A stretch of 64,000 nt of DNA from Polymorphobacter megasporae (GTDB lineage Bacteria; Pseudomonadota; Alphaproteobacteria; Sphingomonadales; Sphingomonadaceae): positions 372,001 to 436,000 of the forward strand of contig NZ_CP081849.1 of NCBI RefSeq assembly GCF_018982885.2, read 5' to 3'. A model generated the notes under the pieces. That model had not been told where the DNA came from. It worked only from the letters and a program-made list of their open reading frames with translations, and made no database searches. This document shows positions 9,775-17,937 of this stretch, in pieces. The translations under genes and the position numbers were made by a program. Every line of letters starts with the position of its first letter. The stretch's first letter is position 1.

Positions 9775-9946
9775 ATAGGCGTTGAAGCGGGATCCTACCG
9801 CACTCGTGGCAAGTATTTGTAGTCAAACGCTTTCCCTCCTTGCAGAGGGGGTCTCGATCGGCGCCGATTGGGACCCCTCTATGGCAAGAACCGTCAAAGA
9901 TTACAGCTATTGCCCGAAACTGATGGGGTCCGGCTTCGACGCCTAT
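9775..9946 (+). repeat. ~172 bp MITE-like inverted-repeat element, copy A
   Basis: Begins ATAGGCGTTGAAGCGGGATC and ends with the near-complement GGTCCGGCTTCGACGCC followed by TAT, giving imperfect terminal inverted repeats of about 20 bases. The interior holds a purine/pyrimidine-rich stretch and the palindrome GATCGGCGCCGATTGGGAC. It encodes nothing convincing. It is followed after eight bases by a second copy. Similar copies or ends occur near 6410, 19125, 22137, 37298 and 40006. Confidence 0.7.
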
Positions 9947-9954
9947 CCATGTGG

Positions 9955-10130
9955 ATAGGCGTTGAAGCGGGACCCCACTCAACTCGGGGCAAGTGATTGT
10001 AGGCAAGCGCTTTTCCTCCCGCGAAGGGGGTCCCGATCGGCGCCGATCGGGACATCGCGTTGATAGAGGTTTCCAGCACGATTTCAAAGGTTTACGCAGT
10101 GAAACAAGTAACCGGGGCAAATTCCTGTGC
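9955..10130 (+). repeat. MITE-like element, copy B (right end degraded)
   Basis: Starts ATAGGCGTTGAAGCGGGACC and can be aligned along nearly its whole length with the reverse complement of copy D at 22137-22310. Shared blocks include GGGGCAAGTGATTGTAGGC, GATCGGCGCCGATCGGGAC and CGCGTTGATAGAGGT. The right terminal repeat is no longer recognizable after about 10118. Copies A and B meet at a short palindrome (CTATCCATGTGGATAG). Confidence 0.65.
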
Positions 10131-10173
10131 GGGGTGTCTTCCCAGATTGGTCCGGGTGTGATTCACACTGCCG

Positions 10174-10302
10174 GTGACTCCTTCTGGCTCAGACTCGGTT
10201 GATGCCCTGCCGCTAGCGGATTTGCGGCGTGTGGTTTCGGCTTTGGTCGCACAGGTGGCGACGCTTCAGGAAACGGTCGACAGGCTGACCACCGAGAATG
10301 AG
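10174..10302 (+). pseudogene. transposase N-terminal coiled-coil remnant (IS66-like)
   Basis: From a GTG at 10174 the frame reads a short acidic lead-in and then LADLRRVVSALVAQVATLQ and ETVDRLTTEN. This heptad pattern is like the N-terminal coiled coil of IS66-type transposases. It runs into the left terminal repeat of the Tn3-family transposon at 10300 and stops at 10326. The continuation is not seen on the far side of the transposon, so this is a relic and the family call is tentative. Confidence 0.4.
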
Positions 10303-10344
10303 GTCATCGCAACGGATGTTGTCTGAATTGCGCTAGACGCGAAC
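10300..10344 (+). repeat. Tn3-family left terminal inverted repeat
   Basis: 45 bases starting GAGGTCATCGCAACGGATGT and ending with GCGCTAGACGCGAAC. They pair with 14550-14594 with three mismatches. Confidence 0.85.
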
Positions 10345-10382
10345 AGACCGGGAACGGCAGGCTAAGCGGCCTGCCAAAATGC

Positions 10383-10952
10383 CTACGCCGGTCGACTGAT
10401 CCCAAAACGTCTCATCTCGCGGTAGATGGTTGAGCGCCCCAGTCCGAGCTGTCTTGCGGCTTCAGCAGGTGGCGTATTGGCCTGGATAAGCGTCAGCGCC
10501 GCATTGAGCTTTGTCACATCGAGCGGCTGTCGCCCCGGCTTCCTGCCCTTTGCACGTGCCGCAGCAATACCGTCCTTCGTTCGCTCTGAGATCAGTCGTC
10601 TCTCGAAATGGGCAATGGCACCGAAGACGTGGAAAATCAGTTCGCCGGCGGCCGAGGAGGTGTCGATCTTTTCCTCGAGGCTGAGGAGCGCGATCTTGCG
10701 TTCGCGCAGCATCGTGACCGTGGATAGCAATTCCGCCAGCGAGCGACCGAGCCGATCGAGGCGCACCACGGCAAGCGTGTCCCCCGACCGTGCATAGGCG
10801 AGAAGCGCCGTAAGGCCGGGCCGATCCATGCTTCTGCCCGACATGACATCGGTAAAGGTCTTGATGGCGCCGGCCTCGGTCAACCGCATGGTCTGGCCGG
10901 CGACATCCTGGTCGCCGGTACTGACCCGGGCGTAGCCAAGGATATCAGGCAT
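10383..10952 (-). CDS. tnpR: Tn3-type serine resolvase/invertase (189 aa)
   Basis: A serine recombinase of the resolvase/invertase family. The N-terminal catalytic domain begins ILGYARVSTGDQD, with the nucleophile Ser in YARVS. The downstream motifs TFTDVMSGRSMDRPGL and VVRLDRLGRSL supply the conserved arginines, and GAIAHFERRLISERT forms the long E-helix. The C-terminal helix-turn-helix (AARQLGLGRSTIYREMRR) is complete, so the protein is full length. It lies just inside the left terminal repeat and would resolve transposition cointegrates. It starts 9 bases downstream of the toxin stop and is probably in the same transcript. Confidence 0.92.
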   Translation of the reverse strand: MPDILGYARVSTGDQDVAGQTMRLTEAGAIKTFTDVMSGRSMDRPGLTALLAYARSGDTLAVVRLDRLGRSLAELLSTVTMLRERKIALLSLEEKIDTSSAAGELIFHVFGAIAHFERRLISERTKDGIAAARAKGRKPGRQPLDVTKLNAALTLIQANTPPAEAARQLGLGRSTIYREMRRFGISRPA

Positions 10953-10961
10953 GGGAGTCCT

Positions 10962-11348
10962 TTATCGCGCCAGCATCAGTTTCAGGCCCGGGATTTCGAT
11001 CCTGGCCCATTCCCGATCCGCAGTGAGGACCGGCAGGCCTTCAGCGATCGCCAAGGCCGTGCAGGTACGATCGCCAAGGCCGCTGCCGAATGCCTTGGTC
11101 GCAGGATAGAGGTTGGCCGCGGCGACCGCATCGTCACGCCCGTGCGGACGCACGTCGAGATGCAAGGCGTCGAGCATCGCCAGCGCCGCATCGTTCGGCA
11201 CCTCGCGACGCAACAGGCCCTTGATCACCTCCTGGAAGTTGACCGCCGAGATAAGCCCGTCACCGATGTACTGCGCAACAACATCGGCGCCTGGCTCATC
11301 GCGTAGCAGCGCCAGTATCGCCGAGGCGTCAAAAACGATCGATGCCAT
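10962..11348 (-). CDS. PIN-domain toxin of the transposon (128 aa)
   Basis: A VapC-type PIN-domain ribonuclease. The acidic active-site residues are present: FDASAILALL (Asp8), NFQEVIKGL (Glu), GLGDRTCTALA (Asp) and LTADREW (Asp). Length is normal for the family. It follows the AbrB-like antitoxin gene with a 14-base gap and precedes tnpR, so the three genes form one minus-strand unit inside the Tn3-family transposon. It would cleave RNA when not neutralised by the antitoxin, which can stabilise the element and its host replicon. The RNA target is unknown. Confidence 0.88.
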   Translation of the reverse strand: MASIVFDASAILALLRDEPGADVVAQYIGDGLISAVNFQEVIKGLLRREVPNDAALAMLDALHLDVRPHGRDDAVAAANLYPATKAFGSGLGDRTCTALAIAEGLPVLTADREWARIEIPGLKLMLAR

Positions 11349-11362
11349 ACTTGTTCCGGGGC

Positions 11363-11611
11363 CTAGTCGAGGTCTTCGCGCGCGGCTTCGGCCCGGCGCT
11401 CGGCAATGAAGTCATCCACCGGAAGATCGTTTGTTGCATGTTGACGGTATAGATCCTGGGCACGCTTGATGCTCTGCCGCATCGACGTAAGCTTCACGTT
11501 GTCACCGTCGATTGACAGCACGACGACGCCAGCTCCCGTAACGCCAAGCGCCTTTCGCGCCGATCGTGGCAGCACCATGCGACCGTTCTCGGCAATTCGG
11601 ATATCGATCAT
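11363..11611 (-). CDS. AbrB/SpoVT-type antitoxin (82 aa)
   Basis: The partner of the PIN toxin. The N-terminal segment MIDIRIAENGRMVLPRSARK is a swapped-hairpin AbrB-like DNA-binding domain. The C-terminal half (SIKRAQDLYRQ to AERRAEAARED) is helical and charged, as expected for toxin binding. The ATG at 11611 is chosen because the AbrB domain begins there; an in-frame extension to 11698 is possible but has no domain content and overlaps the likely promoter. Such antitoxins usually repress their own operon, and repeated TGTCA/TGACA sequences at 11640-11690 are candidate operators. Confidence 0.8.
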   Translation of the reverse strand: MIDIRIAENGRMVLPRSARKALGVTGAGVVVLSIDGDNVKLTSMRQSIKRAQDLYRQHATNDLPVDDFIAERRAEAAREDLD

Positions 11612-11847
11612 TTCCTGCACGAGTGGCACCTCGCTGTTAGTGACATAGCTTGCATATCTGTCATATCGCAGTGATTGTCTATTGCTGTCACGTTGCACCG
11701 GCTTTTACGGGAATGCGCCGTCTCGCAACCGACCGTTCTGGGGACAGCAGGCGAAGCCGCGCTTTGATGGTCCCAAACCCGTCCAGAGACTACGTCTCTT
11801 TATTGCCTTATGTCCACAATCTTGTGCAACCTTGATGGACTGTTTTC

Positions 11848-14527
11848 ATGGCCCGGCGCGATCTCCTGACTTCTGACGAACGGCAAATGCTGTTTGGCGT
11901 CCCGACGGACCGGGAAAACCTCGCCCGCCACTACAAGCTGTCCTCGCAGGACATGTCGCTGGTCGCGACGCGCCGCGGTGATACGAACCAGATCGGGTTC
12001 GCCGTGCAGCTCGGGTTACTGCGTCATCCAGGGTTCAGATTTACTCTCGACGAGGGCGCGCCAACCGAGCTTGTCGGGTTCATGGGCGAGCAGATCGGCG
12101 TTCCGCCAAAAGCGTTCGAGCGCTATGCGAGCCGGCCCGCGACCGCATCCGTCCACGCACGCGAAGCCGAGGCGGCACTTGGCCTGCGACCACCGGTCAA
12201 CGCCGATCTGCCGCTCCTCATCGACGCCGCAACAAAAGCGGCCTGGGCGACCGATCGCGGCGTGCCGATTGTCGCCGGCATTACGGATGCCCTTCGGGCT
12301 TCGTGCATTACGCTACCTTCGCCGTCGGTGATCGAGCGTGCCGGGCTCGCCGGGCGGGCCCGTGCCCGACAGCGTGCCTATCAGGCAATGCTGGCCGGCG
12401 TGCCGGCCGACAGCATCGCCAGGCTCGATGCTATCTTGATCGTTGATCCAAAAAATTGGTCTGACGCCACTTGCCTGGCTGCGCGATATCGCCACCGCGC
12501 CGACCGCCGACAATGTCTGCGGGCTGCTTGAACGCCTGCACCGCATGCGCCTGTTCGATCGCACCGTCGCCGCGCTCGAGAAGTCGCAGGACAGCGGCAT
12601 CGACGGGTTCGCTGCGGTCGATGCCGCGGTTGGCTGGGACAAGTTGCTGCGCGCGCGCAGCGAGGCGCGGATCATCGCTGATCTTGCCGAGGAGAACCCG
12701 CTGATCCGTGCTGCCGATCGGTGGAAGACGCTGCGCAAGTTTGCGCCGCTTCTCCTGGAGGCAATCGACTTCAAGGTGGGCCGGGGCAGCTCCTCGACCA
12801 TCGCCGCCGTCAATGCTTTGCGCGAATTGAACCGGTCCGGCCGACGCGATGTGCCGGCGGACGCGCCGATGCCGTTCCGCAAGGAATGGCGCGCACTGGT
12901 GAAAGAGGGTGGCGACAAGCCCGACAGGCACCTTTGGGAAACCGCCGTCCTTGCGCATCTTCGCAACAAGTGGCGCTCGGGCGACGTATGGATCGAGCGG
13001 TCGGCGAATTACCGGCGCTTCGACAGTTACTTGCTTCCGCCGGCTCAGGTCGCGCCGATTGCAGCCGGTCTGAAGCTGCCGGCGACCGCTGACGAATGGC
13101 TAGCCGACCGGGGCCGCGAACTCGACCGGCGGCTGAAGCGATTTGCGCACCGGCTCGGGCGCGGCGAGGTCGAAGGCGTGTCCTTTGAGAATGGAAAGCT
13201 TTCCATCTCGCCGGTGCGCGCTGATGAGTCCGTCGCCGCCAAGCAATTGGCGGCACGGATCGACGGTATGATGCCGCGGGTGCGTATCACCGAGCTTCTC
13301 CACGAAGTCGCACGCTCGACCGGCTTTGCGCAGGCCTTCACCAACGTCCGGACCCGCGAACCGCACGACAATGAAAACGCGCTGCTGGCCGCGATCCTGG
13401 CTGACGGCTCCAACCTCGGTCTCGCCCGCATGGCCGAGGCCAGCCAGGGCGTCACCGCCGATCAGCTGATCTGGACGAAGTCGGCGTACATCGCCCCCGA
13501 CAACTACAAGGCCGCCCTGGCGCGCATCATCGACGCTCATCATGGGCTGCCGATTGCAGCCGTCTGGGGCCAAGGCACGACCTCGTCATCCGATGGTCAG
13601 TTCTTCCGCTCGGGCAAGCGCGGCAGCGGCGCCGGCGATTTCAACGCAAAGTACGGGGTCGATCCTGGGTTCTCATTTTACACCCATGTCTCCGACCAGC
13701 ACGGGCCGTATCATGCCACGGTCATTTCGGCGGCCACGCACGAAGCGCCGTTTGTGCTCGATGGTCTCCTCCATCACGGCACCGGTCTCGAGATCGACAT
13801 GCACTTCACCGATACCGGCGGCGCCACCGATCACGTCTTCGCGCTCTGCCAAATGCTCGGCTTTCGGTTCTGCCCGCGTCTGCGCGATTTTGGCGACCGC
13901 CGCATGGCGAGCATCGAGGCGCCAGGACAATATCCCTTGCTGAAACCGCTGATGGGCAACCGGATAAAGGTCGACGTCATCCGCGCGCACTGGGACGAAA
14001 TCGTCCGCCTGGTTGCGTCGTTGAAAACCGGCACCGTCTTGCCCTCGGCAATGCTGCGCAAGCTTGCCGCCTACGAACGCCAGAACCAGCTCGACCTCGC
14101 GTTGCGCGAGATCGGCCGTGTTGAACGCACGCTGTTCATGCTCGACTGGTTGGAAAGCCCGTCGCTGCGGCGGCGCTGCCAGGCGGGCCTCAACAAGTCC
14201 GAACAGCGCCACTTTCTGACGCAGGCGATCTGCACGTTCAAGCAGGGCCGTATCGCCGACCGGACCCACGAGGCCCAGCAGTTCCGTGCCTCCGGCCTCA
14301 ACCTGATCATCGCTGCCATCGTCTACTGGAACTCGACCTATATCGCCGATGCCGTCGCCCACCTCCGAGCGAGCGGCGAAATCGTGCCCGACGAGCTTCT
14401 GGCGCACACATCGCCTGTCGGGTGGGGCCACATCGCATTCTCGGGCGACTTCCTCTGGGACCGCGCCGCTGCGATGGCACCCGGGCGCCGACCGCTCAAC
14501 CTTGGCCGAACGAGCCTTGCGGCATGA
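11848..14527 (+). pseudogene. tnpA: Tn3-family transposase, split by +1 base in an A-run
   Basis: The N-terminal part (11848-12450) begins MARRDLLTSDERQMLFGV, as in Tn3 transposases. The frame then changes, and the rest (about 12456-14527) carries IGLTPLAWLRDI, the DDE segments (SSDGQFFRSG, VSDQHGPYHA, TDTGGATDHVFALC) and the conserved C-terminus GHIAFSGDFLWD. The switch falls exactly in a run of six A at 12450-12455; removing one A joins the halves into about 892 residues (VDPKIGLTPLAWL). Because reading skips forward one base, a standard -1 slippage would not repair it. It could be a true mutation or a homopolymer sequencing error. As read, active transposase would not be made. Confidence 0.88.
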
Positions 14528-14549
14528 AACTCGGGAATGTTCGTGATAC

Positions 14550-14594
14550 GTTCACGTCTAGCGCAATTGAGAGAACATCCGTTGCGATGACCTC
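14550..14594 (-). repeat. Tn3-family right terminal inverted repeat
   Basis: The reverse complement starts GAGGTCATCGCAACGGATGT, as at the left end at 10300. It begins 23 bases after the tnpA stop. Confidence 0.85.
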
Positions 14595-14615
14595 TAGACG
14601 GTCGGGGAGGGGTGG

Positions 14616-14840
14616 TCAGCCGCAATCACTGTCGTGCTGAGCCGAGGCGAACCGAGCCTCGCCCACAGTCACTTTGTTCTGTTCTAGATAGCGCAGCCCG
14701 AAGAAGACTGCAGCACTCATAGCGATTAGGAAAGCTGCGAGAAAAATGTTCCAGATCAGATGATTAGGCTCGTGCAATTCTCGCCAGAGCGGGATTGCGA
14801 GGAATGCGCTTACCCAAAAAACCGCGTACCGTTTAGACAT
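14616..14840 (-). CDS. small two-segment membrane protein (74 aa)
   Basis: I do not recognise a family. The frame encodes MSKRYAVFWVSAFLAIPLW, a short polar loop (RELHEPNH), a second hydrophobic stretch (NIFLAAFLIAMSAAVFFGL) and a polar tail. That is a plausible pair of transmembrane helices. An alternative upstream ATG at 14876 adds twelve residues. The ribosome-binding site is weak at either start. It lies between the Tn3 right end and the IS110 remnant and could be an orphan of the interrupted original locus. Confidence 0.35.
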   Translation of the reverse strand: MSKRYAVFWVSAFLAIPLWRELHEPNHLIWNIFLAAFLIAMSAAVFFGLRYLEQNKVTVGEARFASAQHDSDCG

Positions 14841-15019
14841 CGCGCCCACCAGTGTTCTGCTGCCGATCCTCATCATAGCGAGACAGTCTATGTCCGCCAG
14901 GGGGTCGGGAGCTGCCATCGGATCCGTGATCCGTTGAACGGCAGCTATTTGCATTTCATGCCGGAAAGCGGACAGGCAGCAAATGATGCGGTGGACGGCT
15001 CTCCTACCCGACCTGCGAT

Positions 15020-15820
15020 ATAATCTGCGGGTTGAGCCAGAAGGAGAGCGATGATGCGGCCGATGCCGAAGCGATCTGCGAGGCGGTGACAAGGCCGACG
15101 ATGCGCTTCGTCGCAGTGAAGACGCCCGAGCAGCAGAGCGTGATGATGCTCCATCGGGTGCGACTGATGCTGAGCCGCCAGCGGACGCAGGTGTCGAACG
15201 CGATGCGAGCGCACCTGTCGGAGTTCGGCATCGTTGCCGCCATCGGACGCGGCGGGATCGAGCAGCTCCTGGCGGTGCTCGCGGACCCGAACGATGCGCG
15301 CGTCCCGCCCGACGCGCGGCTGTGCCTTGAGATGCTGGCGGCACAGCTGGCAGTGGTGAAGTCGCAGATCCTCGACAACGACCGCCGCATCCGGGAGAGC
15401 GCGCGGGAGACCGAGGTCGGTCGGCGGCTGATGGAGATCCCCGGCGTCGGCCCGGTGATCGCCAGCGCTTTCGTCGCCGCGGTCGCCGACCCGGCGGTGT
15501 TCAAGAGCGGACGCAACCTCGCGGCGTGGATCGGGCTCGTCCCGAAGCAGAACTCGAGCGGCGGCAAGGAGCGGCTCGGCGGGATCACAAAGGCAGGCAA
15601 CAGCTACCTCCGCCAGATGCTCGTTGTCGGCTCGATGGCCGTGATCCGCACCGCCGAGCGACATGGCACCCGGCGACCGTGGGTGCTGCAGCTGCTGGCG
15701 CGACGTTCGAAGATGGTCGCCGCCGTCGCGCTGGCCAACAAGATGGCGCGGATGATCTGGGCGCTGATGACGAACGGCGAGCGCTACCGCGATCCCGTCG
15801 TCGCGACAGCCGCGGCATGA
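15020..15820 (+). pseudogene. IS110-family transposase lacking its N-terminus (262 codons)
   Basis: The frame from 15032 enters at SDDAADAEAICEAVTRPTMR, a conserved segment about 75 residues into IS110-family transposases, and is intact from there. A central coiled-coil region follows, then the C-terminal Tnp_20 domain with IPGVGPVIASAF and the KAGNSYLRQMLV segment that carries the nucleophilic Ser. The upstream part with most of the RuvC-like DEDD residues is missing, so the element has lost its 5' end at about 15020 and is inactive. The remaining coding part shows no further damage, which suggests a recent truncation. Confidence 0.85.
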
Positions 15821-16150
15821 GCATGAGGACACAGAAATAGGCGCACGCACCGACGCGCCGACGAGGTTGGAAAGGGCGGACACGAGTTAATGCACCAAGC
15901 CGGTCGATACCGCCGGATCAGGAAAACCCAGTGGGGCCGTGGCACTTAGAGTGCGAGCTACCGATCGGGACCTGAGACGCGCGAATGGCATTATGGCCAG
16001 CGGCACATGATAAGGCCGCACTACAGGTCGAACACATGGCCGCACCGACCAACGAACGTGCAGAAGCTCAAGAAAGCCCTTGCCAACGGAGAGCCGTCCA
16101 CACACGGCCCCAAAGCTGCCGGACCGCTGACGGTTCCCGTACAATACCTC
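15821..16150. other. 3' non-coding end of the IS110-family element
   Basis: About 330 bases with no gene. The first ~190 (to about 16010) read GACGAGGTTGGAAAGGGCGG, then a CCGGTCGATACCGCCGG hairpin, then AGTGGGGCCGTGGCACTTAG. This layout resembles the structured tail downstream of IS1111-type transposases. In that subgroup the guide (bridge) RNA is encoded after the gene, so this is a candidate ncRNA region. The element's right boundary is not resolved. Confidence 0.35.
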
Positions 16151-16591
16151 TCACGCAGGGAGCGGGTGGCGGAAAGCAGCGATGATCAATTTAAGTTCAG
16201 GTTCTTCGACCGCGTTGGCGGCGTCGTTCAGGCCAAACCATTCCGTTACGCGCTCATGCTGCTCAGGCCAATGCTTGGCGCGCCCGAGCACGGCGAGAGG
16301 AAATACATCCACCCGCGCCGCCCGAGTTGTGCCGTCGTTGATCACCTTGGCATAGCCGTAGCTGCCGATCGCCTCCGCCTTGACGACGCCAGAGATGCCC
16401 GCTTCCTCGAAGGCTTCGCGCGCCGCGGCCAAATGTGGTAACAATCCGCGGATTGGATTGCCCTTCGGAATAATCCAACGCTTGGTAGTACGTGATGTAA
16501 TTAACAGCACCTCGAGCAAACCGCTCGGACCGTCACGGAATGGTAGCGCGGCAACCTGCTTGATGGCGATAGTCCTCCGTAAATCTACCAA
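16151..16591 (-). CDS. NUDIX hydrolase (146 aa)
   Basis: A NUDIX-fold hydrolase of nucleoside-diphosphate-linked or polyphosphate substrates. The box is recognisable at residues about 43-66: RWIIPKGNPIRG, then AAAREAFEEAGISG with the metal-binding REAFEEAG core. The first Glu of the full consensus is not in place, as in several alphaproteobacterial homologues. The N-terminus (RRTIAIKQVAALPFRD) and the C-terminal ELKLIIAAFRH are intact. Its start codon lies only 35 bases from the end of an IS3-family element, so its native promoter may have been displaced. The substrate is unknown. Confidence 0.85.
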   Translation of the reverse strand: MVDLRRTIAIKQVAALPFRDGPSGLLEVLLITSRTTKRWIIPKGNPIRGLLPHLAAAREAFEEAGISGVVKAEAIGSYGYAKVINDGTTRAARVDVFPLAVLGRAKHWPEQHERVTEWFGLNDAANAVEEPELKLIIAAFRHPLPA

Positions 16592-16629
16592 TGCGTTATA
16601 CGCCGAAAGTGCTACCTTGTTGTTGCCCC

Positions 16630-17493
16630 CTAAAGGCCTGACAGGTCCTCTTGGGTTGAGCGAGCGATGAACTCGCGGGGGGAACGATAGCCGAGGGCGC
16701 TGTGCGGGTGAACCGTATTGTAGTGTTTGAACCAGCCCGGCAGCTGGTCGATGACTGAGCGGGCGTCGGGCTTTGGGTTCACGCGGGCGTAGTCGCGTTT
16801 CAAGGTCCGGACGAACGCCTCAGCCATCCCATTCGACTGCGGGCTTTCGACCGGCGTCGTGCAGGGAACGAGGCCGATGTCGCGGGCGAACCGACGGGTG
16901 TCGTGGGCGGTGTAGCAGCTGCCGTTATCGGTCAGCCACTCGATGGGATCTGCCAGTGTGTTGACCTGGCCGAACCGGTGCTCGACGCTGAGGGTCATGA
17001 GGTCGCGAACGTCCGCGGCGCTGATCCCGGCGGTCGTCGCGACATAGCCCATGGCTTCCCGGTCGCAGCAGTCGAGGGCGAAGGCGACGCGGACCTTCTC
17101 GCCGTTGTCGCACGCGATCTCGAGCCCGTCGGAGCACCAGCGGGTGTTGCGGATATCGACCGCGACGCGGCCGTCATGCCGGCGTTGCTCGTTGCGAGTC
17201 CCGGCGCGCTGGAGGAGCAGGCCGTGCAGCTTCATCACCCGGTAGACGCGTTTGGGGTTGGGCGCTGCGCGCCCGGAGGCCTCGGCCTGTCGACGCAGCA
17301 GGGCGTGTATGCGGCGATATCCGTAGGTCGGCAGATCGGCGATCAGCGTGCCTATCGCTGCGACCAACTCGCCGTCGGGTTGCGGCGGCCGTCCACGTCG
17401 GCGGCGCGGGCCGGCGTGGAGGGTCGCGGAGAGGTGCGGGCGCGACATGCCCATGGCAGCAGCTGCGGCGCTCACTGTCCGACCTCCGGCCAC
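16630..17493 (-). CDS. IS3-family transposase OrfB (rve integrase core)
   Basis: The catalytic half of an IS3-family transposase. An N-terminal HTH_21-like segment (PTYGYRRIHALLRR) is followed by the rve core with the DDE triad. The first Asp is in WCSDGLEIAC, the second in WLTDNGSCYTA, and the Glu in NGMAEAFVRTLKRDY. The C-terminal HPHSALGYRSPREF motif is intact. Expression is expected mostly as an OrfAB fusion made by -1 frameshifting within seven A residues (minus strand; plus-strand T-run 17514-17520), after which the frame continues TAVALQLVAGGRTVSA. The frame listed starts after that site with a GTG. Confidence 0.9.
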   Translation of the reverse strand: MAGGRTVSAAAAAMGMSRPHLSATLHAGPRRRRGRPPQPDGELVAAIGTLIADLPTYGYRRIHALLRRQAEASGRAAPNPKRVYRVMKLHGLLLQRAGTRNEQRRHDGRVAVDIRNTRWCSDGLEIACDNGEKVRVAFALDCCDREAMGYVATTAGISAADVRDLMTLSVEHRFGQVNTLADPIEWLTDNGSCYTAHDTRRFARDIGLVPCTTPVESPQSNGMAEAFVRTLKRDYARVNPKPDARSVIDQLPGWFKHYNTVHPHSALGYRSPREFIARSTQEDLSGL

Positions 17494-17897
17494 GAGCTGG
17501 AGCGCAACAGCAGTTTTTTTGGGCCTGTGGCCCGGGTCACGGCCTCGCGCAGGACCTCATTCTCCATCGTCTTCTTGCCGAGCATGCGTTGAAGCTCGCG
17601 GACCTGGCTCTCGAGCGCGCGGTACTGCGACGCCGGCACGACCTCCTCGCCGGCACCCGCCGCGGTCAGCGCCCCCTGCGCCATCAACCGGCGCCAAGCG
17701 AACAGCTGGTTGGCCGCGATGCCGTGGCGACGGGCAATGAGCGAGACCGAGTGCCCGGGGAGGTACGTCTCCTCGACGATCCGCACCTTCTCCTCGGGCG
17801 TCCATCGCCTACGGCGTTGGACGCCGAGAACGTCGGTCCGCCCAATCCGGCCGCCATCGTCATACGTGCTGGTTATAGTATCAGGCATAATCATCAC
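17472..17897 (-). CDS. IS3-family OrfA, helix-turn-helix protein (141 aa)
   Basis: The DNA-binding partner of the element. It contains RRRWTPEEKVRIVEETYL and ARRHGIAANQLFAWRRLM, the HTH_8-type homeodomain-like fold, followed by a leucine-zipper segment (QVRELQRMLGKKTMENEVLR). It ends past the slippery A7 sequence at which ribosomes can shift to orfB. By itself OrfA usually represses transposition. Confidence 0.88.
   Translation of the reverse strand: MMIMPDTITSTYDDGGRIGRTDVLGVQRRRRWTPEEKVRIVEETYLPGHSVSLIARRHGIAANQLFAWRRLMAQGALTAAGAGEEVVPASQYRALESQVRELQRMLGKKTMENEVLREAVTRATGPKKLLLRSSSWPEVGQ
17514..17520 (-). other. programmed -1 frameshift site of the IS3-family element
   Basis: Seven A residues on the minus strand in the context CCC-A7-CTG. 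A -1 shift here joins orfA in frame to the orfB segment TAVALQLVAGGRTVSA, the standard way IS3 elements make the full transposase. Confidence 0.75.
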
Positions 17898-17937
17898 ACT
17901 TCCATAAGTGTGAGGGACTGTCAGGCGATTTAGGGGG

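Larger units (their letters stand above)
9556..10173. other. intergenic repeat cluster
   Basis: A 618-base non-coding stretch that contains two back-to-back inverted-repeat elements (listed separately). Open frames across it, such as a 131-codon minus-strand frame at 9725-10120, only translate the repeats and are not genes. Confidence 0.6.
10300..14594. mobile_element. Tn3-family transposon with toxin-antitoxin module, 4295 bp
   Basis: Bounded by 45 bp inverted repeats (10300-10344 and 14550-14594) that match at 42 of 45 positions. The order inside is tnpR (minus), PIN toxin (minus), AbrB-like antitoxin (minus), tnpA (plus). Antitoxin and tnpA are divergent, so the 11612-11847 gap should hold both promoters and possibly the resolution site. 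Toxin-antitoxin passengers next to the tnpR/tnpA module are known for Tn3-family elements. No 5 bp target duplication is evident (AGAAT on the left, TAGAC on the right), and tnpA carries a frameshift, so the element is probably old and no longer self-mobile. Confidence 0.85.

Noticed and set aside
9725-10120. 131-codon minus-strand frame across the repeat cluster
   Set aside because: Its two similar halves simply translate repeat copies A and B; no ribosome-binding site or domain.
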